From Planctomycetia bacterium TMED53 (GTDB taxonomy: Bacteria > Planctomycetota > UBA8108 > UBA1146), in NCBI GenBank assembly GCA_002167285.1, contig NHDG01000079.1:1-36799 (forward strand): a DNA stretch of 36,799 nucleotides, written 5' to 3'. Made by a program: the position numbers and the translations under genes. Below are positions 23,351 through 31,566 of this stretch, piece after piece (positions within the stretch are counted from its first letter, which is position 1; every line of letters begins with the position of its first letter). The notes under the pieces are model-generated. The model worked only from the letters and a program-made list of their open reading frames with translations. It had not been told where the DNA came from and did not search any database.

Positions 23351-24802
23351 TTAATTTGATTCGATAGATCCTGGCCGACGATTTTCTTCCCCTTCAGACT
23401 TGGTCAAGCCATCTCCCAGTTGCCGGCGAGCTTCGGCAGCCATCTCCAAGAGTCTTGCCATAATTTCAGGGTTTTGTTCTGAAACATTTGTGGTTTCAGC
23501 GATATCGGTGCTCAGGTCGTACAAAGAGAGAGGTTGCTGCATTTGGTAATTGTATTTGGCGGGGATGCCGTTGTTTCCAGGCTCGCGATTTTCTAATGAG
23601 CGATACCGGTGAGGGAAATGCAGTTTCCATTTTCGCCAAACCATCGCTTCTAGGTTTCCTCGGTGATACCAAAAGAAAAGGGGGCGCCCAGTTTCATGAC
23701 GAGATGGGTCATCACTCTTTAAAATATTAGCGATGCTGATTCCGTCTATTTTTCTTTCAGGAGCTTTGCCACCAGTCAACTCAACGATGGTCGGCAGAAG
23801 ATCGATGGTCATGCAATTGGCGGTCGATTGGGATCCCGCAGGGATCACTTTGGGGTAGCGAGCTACAAAGGGAACTCGGACACCTCCTTCAAAGGTGGTG
23901 CCCTTGCCTTCGCGGAGGCCCCCTGTGGTTCCAGCATGATCCCCGTATGAAAGCCAAGGGCCGTTGTCACTGGTGAAGATCACCAGAGTCTCGTCGAGAA
24001 TCTCATGCTTCTCGAGCGTGGCGATGATCTGCCCCACGGAGTCGTCGATTTCACGGATGACATCTCCATATGGACCAAAGCGGCTCGTCTGGCGAAACTT
24101 TGCAGTGGTTGCGAGAGGAACATGGGGCATCGAATGAGGGACGTAGAGGAGAAATCGATTTCCGGCATTCCTGTCGATGAAATCGACCGCTCTTCGGGTC
24201 AGCTCGGCAGTGATTTGCTCCTGGTCATCGAGGTCTTCGATGATTCTGGCAGGCTTGTCCTGCTCATACCAGGGAAGTGGAGGCCACGCCTTCGGTGATT
24301 CGGGATGCCCTGGCCACATATCGTTGCTGTAGGGGATGCCACAGTACTCATCAAAGCCTTGGGCGGTCGGTAGGAACTGAGGGTGGTGACCCAGGTGCCA
24401 TTTCCCATAACACGCGGTGGCGTAGCCTAATGGTTTGACTACTTCGGCGATGGTCAACTCCTCGGGATGGAGGCCAATCTTCGAGGAGGGAACCAGCGCA
24501 CCGGAGATGCCGAGCCGATTGGCATAACACCCTGTAAGCAGTGATGCCCGTGCCGCCGAACAGACCGGTTGGCTGGTGTAAAAGTTGAGGAAGCGCATTC
24601 CTTCCTGGGCGAGTCGATCGATATTCGGAGTCGGAATATCTTCGGAGTCATAACAGGAGAGATCGCCCCACCCCTGATCATCGGTGAAAACGATGACGAT
24701 ATTTGGAGGAGCTTCGACGGTCGTCTGATCGTTGGAAGGCGCGTGGATCGACTGACCGAAGGTCAGCCACAACAGCATGGATGTGAGGGAAATTGTATTC
24801 AT
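23351..24802 (-). CDS. Sulfatase (arylsulfatase-type, exported)
   Basis: About 483 residues. Type I sulfatase of the alkaline phosphatase superfamily, hydrolysing sulfate esters of sugars or aryl compounds after conversion of a Cys to formylglycine. Visible: N-terminal signal sequence, metal-binding VIVFTDDQGWGDL, the activation motif CSAAR with Cys81 (PVCSAARASLLTG), YGKWHLGHHPQFLP, PHSMPHVPL, VIFTSDNGPW and GGVRVPFVARYP. All expected active-site blocks are present. The start is uncertain: ATG 24802 gives a normal signal peptide, while GTG 24817 would add five residues; neither has a clear ribosome-binding site. It lies 29 bp downstream of the FAD oxidoreductase on the same strand. Sulfatases are very abundant in marine planctomycetes. 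Confidence 0.93.
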   Translation of the reverse strand: MNTISLTSMLLWLTFGQSIHAPSNDQTTVEAPPNIVIVFTDDQGWGDLSCYDSEDIPTPNIDRLAQEGMRFLNFYTSQPVCSAARASLLTGCYANRLGISGALVPSSKIGLHPEELTIAEVVKPLGYATACYGKWHLGHHPQFLPTAQGFDEYCGIPYSNDMWPGHPESPKAWPPLPWYEQDKPARIIEDLDDQEQITAELTRRAVDFIDRNAGNRFLLYVPHSMPHVPLATTAKFRQTSRFGPYGDVIREIDDSVGQIIATLEKHEILDETLVIFTSDNGPWLSYGDHAGTTGGLREGKGTTFEGGVRVPFVARYPKVIPAGSQSTANCMTIDLLPTIVELTGGKAPERKIDGISIANILKSDDPSRHETGRPLFFWYHRGNLEAMVWRKWKLHFPHRYRSLENREPGNNGIPAKYNYQMQQPLSLYDLSTDIAETTNVSEQNPEIMARLLEMAAEARRQLGDGLTKSEGEENRRPGSIESN

Positions 24803-24831
24803 GCCGGATGGTAACACCCGGCAGGGGTAAG

Positions 24832-26010
24832 TCAGCCCAGTATGCCGTAGCCGTAAGTCACTTCTATCGGGCTTCCCTTGTCGAATCGCAGTGGGCAGAA
24901 GAAGTCGGGATCAAAGGATCCAGCAGGTGCGGATCCGAGGATCGAAGCCACGCCTCTGGAGACAGCAGGAGCCATCTTGAATCCATGGCCACTGAATCCA
25001 CTGACGATCCATGCGCCCTCCCGTCCTGGAACAGGTCCAATGACAGGATGGGAATCGGGAGTCACTGTATAGAGGGCTCCGACGCCTCCCCAAGAAGGAG
25101 AGTGTGCATAGTGGGGTAATCTTCGCGACAGTTTCTGTCTACACCCTTGAATGAACTGATGGGAGACCCCTTCGTCATAGTGATCGGGGTCTGAGACGAC
25201 GGCGTCTTCGTCCATGTCGAGGAGTCCCACACGGGTCCACCCTGCAAGTTCTGGTTTCCAATAGAGGCCATTGGTCAAATCGCCGTAGATCAATCGACGC
25301 TCGTGAGCTCCAGGAGGAGGTTCAAAGAATGCTTGCTCCGGCCTGACCGCCGTAAGCGGGAGTGAAACCCCAGCCTCCTTGAGCATTTGCCCAGACCAAG
25401 GGCCTGCGCATATTACGACATTACCCGCCGAGATCTGCTGTTGATCATCAAGGGTGACTCCAGTGATCGTTGAATTGTTTTCGATCAATGAAACCACTCT
25501 TCGTCCGAACAGCACTTCTGTACCTTGTTCTCTGGCAACAGTGAGGATTTCATTCACTGCCTGCACAGGCTGGACATTTCCAGCCTCTGATTCCCAAGCG
25601 GCGCACTCGTCATCTCTGAAGGTGCCCCCAGGTTCCAGTTCACGCAGGTCTGAAGAATCGATAATCTCAGTTTGAACGCCCAGTTGTTTTTGAAGCTCAA
25701 CATTACGCTCCAAATTGGGACGATTGTCGTCGGTGCAGATGAAAGCCATTCCGGGGCGATTAAAAGAGATAGAGCGGCCATGCTCCTCTTCAAATCGGGA
25801 GTACCAATCAAGACCCTCACGGGCCATGGCGACGGTAATTTCGTGGGAGTAATGCTGCCGCAGGATTGCTCCAGATTTGCCAGTGGATCCTGCTCCCGGG
25901 AAAGACTTTTCGATGAGGAGCACTTTATCATTGCCATGGCGGGTCAGCTGGTAGGCCAGGGAGGCCCCCATGATGCCGCCGCCGATGATGACATGATCCC
26001 AAGTCGTCAT
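24832..26010 (-). CDS. FAD-dependent amine oxidoreductase (DAO family)
   Basis: 392 residues. N-terminal FAD-binding dinucleotide fold VIIGGGIMGASLAYQL, then GAGSTGKSGAILRQHY, a glycine/sarcosine-oxidase-like substrate domain, NVVICAGPWSGQML, and C-terminal PVIGPVPGREGAWIVSGFSGHGFKMAPAV, which contacts the flavin. Members oxidise secondary or primary amines such as sarcosine, glycine or proline derivatives. The precise substrate is unknown. Its ATG overlaps the stop of the upstream ATP-grasp gene by one base (TAATG), with GGAGG inside that gene's end, indicating coupling. The sulfatase follows downstream. Confidence 0.9.
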   Translation of the reverse strand: MTTWDHVIIGGGIMGASLAYQLTRHGNDKVLLIEKSFPGAGSTGKSGAILRQHYSHEITVAMAREGLDWYSRFEEEHGRSISFNRPGMAFICTDDNRPNLERNVELQKQLGVQTEIIDSSDLRELEPGGTFRDDECAAWESEAGNVQPVQAVNEILTVAREQGTEVLFGRRVVSLIENNSTITGVTLDDQQQISAGNVVICAGPWSGQMLKEAGVSLPLTAVRPEQAFFEPPPGAHERRLIYGDLTNGLYWKPELAGWTRVGLLDMDEDAVVSDPDHYDEGVSHQFIQGCRQKLSRRLPHYAHSPSWGGVGALYTVTPDSHPVIGPVPGREGAWIVSGFSGHGFKMAPAVSRGVASILGSAPAGSFDPDFFCPLRFDKGSPIEVTYGYGILG

Positions 26011-27059
26011 TATCCGAGCCTCCGCGGAATTCGCAGTTCAGACTTTGCCGCTTCCTTGGCCAGTTCCCGGGTCAGGTAATCACAGACCACCTGGAATCCA
26101 TCGACTCCGAGAGCTTTCTGCATGTCTTCACGATAGACGCTTGTGGCGTTGATGTCGATGAAGACCCTGCGACCGTCCGCAGTATCCATCCACTCGACAC
26201 CACCGATGTCTAATTGGGCAGCGCGAAGGATTTCGCGCGCCTGGGCGACCGCATCTTGTGGAACATCGGGCCATGCTTCGAAGGTCGCATCGGCGATCAC
26301 GCCAGCTTCGATGGGGTTTCTTGGGCAACCTTCTGCAGGGCAGAGATTGAAGGTGTTTTGGGGTTTGACCTTCATCGCTAGTAAAAACTCACCATCGACG
26401 AACTCCACCCTCGAGATGGTTCCATCGACAGAGGTGATGATTTCTTGCAGAAGCATCAAGTGACCTGAAGGGAACACCTCCGGATCATCGATGAGCGCCA
26501 TGAGCTGCTCACGATTTTCAATACGTCTGATCAGTGCTCCACTGCCACCGGTGTCAGGTTTCAGAATCAGCGGGAATCGAAGCTGATCGATCATTTCAGT
26601 AATCGCTGCAGGATTGGAAATGGCATGGGTCTCAGGGGTGAGGACACCGAGTCCGTTCATCAATAATTGCTGAGAAACTTTACTCGTTTCCATGCGGAAG
26701 GATCGCGAACCGTTGACGACCATCGATCCAGTGGCTTCCAAAGTTGCCAATAGGGCATGGGCGTGGGCGATCGCTCCAGCGTTACCGCGCATGTAGGAAG
26801 AAGGGGAGACCCGATTGAGGTAGAGGGTGTGTTTGCGGGCTGCAAGGAGGTCGAATCCATGAGCGCGAACATCGATACCTTCATGGGAAATTCCGGAGTT
26901 CGATAACGCTTCGAAGAGAGGTTTTAACCAAGCGTCATTTTCGTAGATGACTCCTACCGATGGAGTGGGTTGTCGCTCATTGACGAAGACCGATTCTCCC
27001 ACGGTGGAGTCTGGCAGAAGGACTTTGGCGTCTTGCCGTGATCCATTTTCCTGAGTCAT
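26010..27059 (-). CDS. RimK-like ATP-grasp ligase
   Basis: 349 residues. After a ~35-residue variable N-terminus (VGVIYENDAWLKPLFEALSN begins the conserved part) the protein has the ATP-grasp order: GNAGAIAHAHALLATLEATG, METSKVSQQLLMNGLGVLTPET, the ATP-binding FPLILKPDTGGSGALIRRI, LMLLQEIITSVDGTISRVEF, and IGGVEWMDTADGRRVFIDINATSVY with the Mg-binding acidic residue and Asn. It resembles RimK/LysX-type amino acid ligases, joining a carboxylate to an amine. It heads a minus-strand run (ligase, FAD oxidase, sulfatase). GGGGGCGAA precedes the ATG. The substrate is unknown. Confidence 0.82.
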   Translation of the reverse strand: MTQENGSRQDAKVLLPDSTVGESVFVNERQPTPSVGVIYENDAWLKPLFEALSNSGISHEGIDVRAHGFDLLAARKHTLYLNRVSPSSYMRGNAGAIAHAHALLATLEATGSMVVNGSRSFRMETSKVSQQLLMNGLGVLTPETHAISNPAAITEMIDQLRFPLILKPDTGGSGALIRRIENREQLMALIDDPEVFPSGHLMLLQEIITSVDGTISRVEFVDGEFLLAMKVKPQNTFNLCPAEGCPRNPIEAGVIADATFEAWPDVPQDAVAQAREILRAAQLDIGGVEWMDTADGRRVFIDINATSVYREDMQKALGVDGFQVVCDYLTRELAKEAAKSELRIPRRLG

Positions 27060-27158
27060 TTCGCCCCCTGAATGCTAGAACTTGCGGAGGGGGACTCCCT
27101 CCATATCAAGTTTCCGATATGGGAGCGAATTTGTCGAAATTGGCGAATGTCGGTGTTC

Positions 27159-29525
27159 TCAGACTCCGTGAGGCAGCCAGATATTTTTGATCTGGGAGGC
27201 TCTATCGAGCATTTCCAGGGGAGAATCGGTGCATGTACCCATCTTCCAGCAAACCTTCATATTTCCGGAAGACAACTTTTCGATCTCCTCATTGAGATCT
27301 CCATGGCCATAGGTACACATCAAATCGACCGCATCATGAGCTGCGAGTACCGGTGCCAATTCAGCAGGATTACCGGTCAGCAAGTTCAGTGTGCCAGCAG
27401 GCAGGTCTGAATACTCGAAGACCCGGCACATCTCGACGGCAGCCAAAGAGTGAACACTGGGAACTGCAACTACGTGATTCCCTGCAGCGAGTAGAGGCGC
27501 GACCATCGAGACGAAGGAGAGCAAAGGAATGTTTGCGATGTTTGGGCAGATTGCAGCAGCGGTTCCAAACGGTTCATGAACCGCCAAGACCAACCCGCGC
27601 CAGGGAGCATCGTGAACTTGACCATCGTGCTTATCTGACCACGAAGCCCACTTCGTCCATTCACCGACGGCCATATCAAACTCTGATCGGCACGAATCCT
27701 CCTGGTCACCAGTCAGTTCCATGAGGAGTCGCACAAAATCTTCACGTCGAGATTCCATATTTTCTGCGATGAACCAAAGGACTTGAGCGCGGCCGTGGCT
27801 GGTCATCGAGGCCCATGAACTTTTGCCAGCGGCCTCGACAGCATTGCGGACATCTTTGCGATTTGCGAGCGCAGCAAGTCCCACGGTTTCTCCGGATGGG
27901 GAGAGTACCGGATAGGAATTTCCACCATCAGCCCTGACTTGCTTGCCTCCGATCCACAGCTTTGCGGTGCGATCGAGGTCGGGGATCTCTGATTCTGCAA
28001 CTGGATGAATTTGAACGGGTGCTGCTTCGGGTTTGTTGGGGCCTTCCGCTTCGTTTCGCAGGTAAGCCTTGAGGCCTTCGACACCGCCTTCACGGCCAAA
28101 CCCCGACTCCTTCATGCCGCCAAAGCCGCTGGAAGCATCAAACATATTGGTACCGTTCACCCAAACGGTTCCGGCTTTGACTTTTCTGGCGACATGGAGG
28201 GTAGTGTCGAGATCTTGGCTCCAAACACTGGCAGCAAGGCCGTAGCGGGTATGGTTGGCGATCTTGATCGCTTCAGCAGGGGTTCTGAATGTGGTCGAAA
28301 CAAGTACCGGCCCGAACACCTCTTCTGTGGCGATTTCTGAGGAAAGTGGAGCTTCAGGGAAGAAGGTTGGTGGAAACCAATTTCCTTCAGCAGGAAGATC
28401 CAGTTCCGGTTGGATGCAGGTCACCCCATCTGATTTGGCACGATCACACATCGTTTGAATCCGTTGTAAATGTTCACCATCGACGATAGCTCCGATATCG
28501 ATGGCTTTGTCGAGGGGATTACCAACCCGAAGCTTATTCATCCGCGCTTCAATCCTCGAATGGACATCCGCGGCGATAGATTCCTGAACCAGTAAGCGAC
28601 TCCCGGCACAACAGACTTGACCCTGATTAAACCAGATCGCATCGACGAGTCCTTCGACAGCACTATCGATGTCTGCATCTTCAAAAACGATGTAAGGGCT
28701 CTTCCCGCCCAGCTCCAAGGTTAGACCCTTGCCGGTTCCGGCGGTGGCCTCACGAATGATACGTCCCACTTCTGTCGAACCGGTGAAGGCGACTTTGTCC
28801 ACATCCTCATGTTCCACGAGTGCCGCACCTGTTTCGCCAGCTCCGGTGACGATGTTCACCACTCCTGCGGGAAGTCCAGTTTTTTCACAGAGTTCTGCAA
28901 AGAGGAGGGCGGAGAGCGAAGTCCATTCTGCCGGTTTAAGAACCACCGTATTTCCGCATGCCAATGCTGGAGCAATTTTCCATGCCAGCATTAACAGAGG
29001 GAAATTCCATGGAATGATCTGCCCACAAACACCCCAAGGCTGGGCATCGGGATGACTTTCTTCGAGGATGTGCGCCCAGCCGGCATGGTGGTAGAAGTGT
29101 CGAGCAACGAGGGGAATATCGATGTCTCGTGTCTCACGAATCGGTTTGCCATTGTCGAGAGTTTCGACGACTGCAAAGAGGCGACTTTGTTTTTGGATGC
29201 CGCGGGCGAGGGCGTAAAGGTGACGGGCGCGCCCCTCTGGCCCAAGTTCTTGCCATGGTCCTTGAGCAGCTCTGGCCGCTTCCACAGCCTTGGAGACATC
29301 TGCAGAAGTTCCGGTGGCCAATTCCCGGAGAGTCTCTCCGTTGGCCGGGTTCTTCGTCACGAAGGTTTGTCCAGATTCGGATGGGATCCACTCACCACCG
29401 ATGTAGTGCGACGGATTTTCCCCACTGCGGGCGATCCACTCGAGGGCAGTACGTTGATCTTCCGGAGCGGGGCCCCAGTCGAGAGATTCGAGTACCTGTG
29501 CCGGATTGGATGCATCATTGGACAT
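27159..29525 (-). CDS. Two-domain aldehyde dehydrogenase, ALDH16 type
   Basis: 788 residues, about 1.6 times a normal ALDH. Residues ~1-500 are a complete NAD(P)-dependent aldehyde dehydrogenase: WGVCGQIIPWNFPLLMLAWK, FTGSTEVGRII, LTLELGGKSPYIV, catalytic Cys305 in GQVCCAGSR, and EVFGPVLVSTTF. Residues ~525-788 are a second, shorter ALDH-like domain (LWIGGKQVRADGG, LAVHEPFGTAAAICPNIA, LPAGTLNLLTGNP) that stops before a catalytic Cys block. This one-active plus one-inactive layout is the hallmark of ALDH16, whose second domain closes the catalytic tunnel or supports dimerisation in known bacterial members. It starts 5 bp after the deoC stop, so it is co-transcribed with deoC. Confidence 0.9.
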   Translation of the reverse strand: MSNDASNPAQVLESLDWGPAPEDQRTALEWIARSGENPSHYIGGEWIPSESGQTFVTKNPANGETLRELATGTSADVSKAVEAARAAQGPWQELGPEGRARHLYALARGIQKQSRLFAVVETLDNGKPIRETRDIDIPLVARHFYHHAGWAHILEESHPDAQPWGVCGQIIPWNFPLLMLAWKIAPALACGNTVVLKPAEWTSLSALLFAELCEKTGLPAGVVNIVTGAGETGAALVEHEDVDKVAFTGSTEVGRIIREATAGTGKGLTLELGGKSPYIVFEDADIDSAVEGLVDAIWFNQGQVCCAGSRLLVQESIAADVHSRIEARMNKLRVGNPLDKAIDIGAIVDGEHLQRIQTMCDRAKSDGVTCIQPELDLPAEGNWFPPTFFPEAPLSSEIATEEVFGPVLVSTTFRTPAEAIKIANHTRYGLAASVWSQDLDTTLHVARKVKAGTVWVNGTNMFDASSGFGGMKESGFGREGGVEGLKAYLRNEAEGPNKPEAAPVQIHPVAESEIPDLDRTAKLWIGGKQVRADGGNSYPVLSPSGETVGLAALANRKDVRNAVEAAGKSSWASMTSHGRAQVLWFIAENMESRREDFVRLLMELTGDQEDSCRSEFDMAVGEWTKWASWSDKHDGQVHDAPWRGLVLAVHEPFGTAAAICPNIANIPLLSFVSMVAPLLAAGNHVVAVPSVHSLAAVEMCRVFEYSDLPAGTLNLLTGNPAELAPVLAAHDAVDLMCTYGHGDLNEEIEKLSSGNMKVCWKMGTCTDSPLEMLDRASQIKNIWLPHGV

Positions 29526-29530
29526 CGTAA

Positions 29531-30475
29531 TTATCCCATCGGGTGCCGGTGGTGGGCAGAGTACCGGCCGGTTGCATGAAACTCGAGTTGTCGCTCAATG
29601 TCTGCCAATAGCGACGAGGCTCCGATTCGGAAGCGATTGGGACGCATCGATTCCAGCCCCAGCTCTTCCTTCACCAGCATCAGAAACGTGATCGATTCTT
29701 TGGCGGTACGAATCCCGCCCGCGGGCTTAAACCCGGCCAAGTGGCCACTGCGTTGTTGATGCTCACGAATCGCCCGCAGCATGACCAAGGCAACCGGCAA
29801 TGTGGCATTGACCGCTTCCTTGCCGGTGGAGGTTTTGATGAAATCAGCACCGGCTCCAAGACAGACTCTCGAAGCTCTAGCCACCTGTCGAAGGTCACCT
29901 AACTCTCCGGTTGCGAGAATCGTTTTCAAGCATGCTTGATCTCCACAGGCTTCACGGTAACTACGCACCTCATCGTGTAGGTCACTCCAGCGCCCTTCGA
30001 GAACGAGCGGTCGTGAGATGACGATGTCGATCTCTTGGGCACCGGCGGCAACCGAAGAGCGAATCTGCTCCAGCTTCATTTCATGGGGAATTTGACCCGC
30101 AGGGAAACCGGTGGAGACCGCGCAGACATTGACGGGGCTGTCGTCACACTCCTTCACCGCGGTGTCGATCAAGTTGTGATAGACGCAGACTGCTCCGCAG
30201 TGAAGATCCAAGGGAAGTCCGTGAGATTCCAGGATGTCGCGACGGACAGGGTTCTTTGCTTTGGCGGCAAGCCGTTTGACGGTTCCGGGAGTGTCATCTC
30301 CGGAGAGGGTGGTCAGATCGATGCAGCGGACGGCATGGGCCAGCCAGCCGACTTGCCAATCCTTTTTGACAGATCTTCTACCAGAGAGGGATTTCGCCCT
30401 ACGTTCAATCGCTGAACGATTGATTCGGGTTGAGAGAACCCAATCTAGATCCAAATCTCCGCCGGGGTTGAGCAA
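29531..30475 (-). CDS. deoC: Deoxyribose-phosphate aldolase
   Basis: 314 residues. DeoC cleaves 2-deoxyribose-5-phosphate to acetaldehyde and glyceraldehyde-3-phosphate through a Schiff base. Visible: IDLTTLSGDDTPGTVKRLAAKA, CVYHNLIDTA, VNVCAVSTGFPAGQIP, EIDIVISRPLVLEGRW, LKTILATGEL, and the Schiff-base Lys214 in DFIKTSTGK, with the second Lys in GFKPAGGIRT. It is longer at the N-terminus than E. coli DeoC. The TTG start at 30475 is supported by GGAGG 6 nt upstream. With the following ALDH16 gene it makes a short catabolic unit: the acetaldehyde released could be oxidised by the dehydrogenase (inference). Confidence 0.95.
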   Translation of the reverse strand: MLNPGGDLDLDWVLSTRINRSAIERRAKSLSGRRSVKKDWQVGWLAHAVRCIDLTTLSGDDTPGTVKRLAAKAKNPVRRDILESHGLPLDLHCGAVCVYHNLIDTAVKECDDSPVNVCAVSTGFPAGQIPHEMKLEQIRSSVAAGAQEIDIVISRPLVLEGRWSDLHDEVRSYREACGDQACLKTILATGELGDLRQVARASRVCLGAGADFIKTSTGKEAVNATLPVALVMLRAIREHQQRSGHLAGFKPAGGIRTAKESITFLMLVKEELGLESMRPNRFRIGASSLLADIERQLEFHATGRYSAHHRHPMG

Positions 30476-30550
30476 GGCGTACCTCCAGAATGGCCAGCAT
30501 CGTCAATATTCCGCGGAGGGTCAAGAAAACGCTGCCAGATTCCTCGATCT

Positions 30551-31525
30551 TCAGCGTTTGCTTTTCTTGCCCGAGATCAGCTCGACCATCGCTTTGCCCA
30601 TGGCATCACCGACTTCGAAGTAGCTCCCGGCATGTCCGAACCAATGGTGACCGTGAGTCTTATTCGGCGAGTCTTCTGCCTTATATCGGAATTGCCGCGT
30701 TGGAACGTAGGCGATGGTGCCCTTGTGGGAATCGCTCTTGGAGGGGGCTTCTTGGGCCGCATGTAGCTGACTGTTATCCGCATTACCGGTTTGTCCGATC
30801 ACGACGGGCAGTCGAGGAACCTTGAACTCTTTGCGAAGATCGTCGACCAGGTGAAGGAAGTTTTGTGAGTAGTTTTCCAGTGCTCCATCTTGATACATGT
30901 CATTCCAGCCTTGGAACCAGAAGAAGCCGGAGATCACAGGTTTTCTGCCGGCCAACTGGGGAAACTCTTGATCGATCTTGGCGAGAGCTTCATGAATTTC
31001 TTTCACCATTTGTTTGTAGGCCGGGCCGGTTTTCCCGCCCGCTGATGGTGGGCGAAAATCGACGTGCAGACTTCTGCCTCCCCAGCAAGTTTTGATTAAC
31101 AGTACAGGATCCTTGGAAGCTTGACCGAGACGATGACCGATCTGCAGTTCGGGGCCAAAGTGGTGTTTGCCTTCATGGACCGCATAGCCGATGGAGAGTG
31201 GGCCTGTTTTCAAGGGGCCACGCTCAGGACGATAGCGGACAAACACATCGTCCCTTGAAGTCCATTCACCGTTCTTGTCGCGCAAGTGGGATAGCCGCGG
31301 TTTCCAATTGGGATCTTCGAGCAGTTTTTCCAGATTTCCACGGCCGCCGTTGTAATGGTCTTCGTGATCGAGATCGACGACGGCGTGACCTTCCATGTTC
31401 GATTGACCGGCAAGAAGAAATACTCTGATCAGGTTGGGCTTTTCACCGCCTATAGCTTCAGCGGAAAGAAAAATCGAAAGCCCGAAAACAAGGCCGTAGA
31501 AGAAGAGCGATTTTGTGAATGACAT
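30551..31525 (-). CDS. Exported SASA-domain carbohydrate esterase (sialate O-acetylesterase-like)
   Basis: 324 residues from ATG 31525; in-frame ATGs at 31540 and 31561 are possible. Signal peptide SFTKSLFFYGLVFGLSIFLSAEA. Nucleophile block RVFLLAGQSNMEG (Ser42), then LLIKTCWGGRSLHVDF, GFFWFQGWNDMY and the C-terminal HWFGHAGSYFEVGDAMG with the catalytic His. These are features of the SASA/CE6-like acetyl-esterase family, which removes O-acetyl groups from sialic acids, xylan or other glycans. The gene follows the serine hydrolase with 41 bp spacing and is the last gene of the AmpG-like set. The real substrate is unknown. Confidence 0.88.
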   Translation of the reverse strand: MSFTKSLFFYGLVFGLSIFLSAEAIGGEKPNLIRVFLLAGQSNMEGHAVVDLDHEDHYNGGRGNLEKLLEDPNWKPRLSHLRDKNGEWTSRDDVFVRYRPERGPLKTGPLSIGYAVHEGKHHFGPELQIGHRLGQASKDPVLLIKTCWGGRSLHVDFRPPSAGGKTGPAYKQMVKEIHEALAKIDQEFPQLAGRKPVISGFFWFQGWNDMYQDGALENYSQNFLHLVDDLRKEFKVPRLPVVIGQTGNADNSQLHAAQEAPSKSDSHKGTIAYVPTRQFRYKAEDSPNKTHGHHWFGHAGSYFEVGDAMGKAMVELISGKKSKR

Positions 31526-31566
31526 GAGTTCTCTTTCCATCGGTGAAATCCAGCTACCCATTTTCC

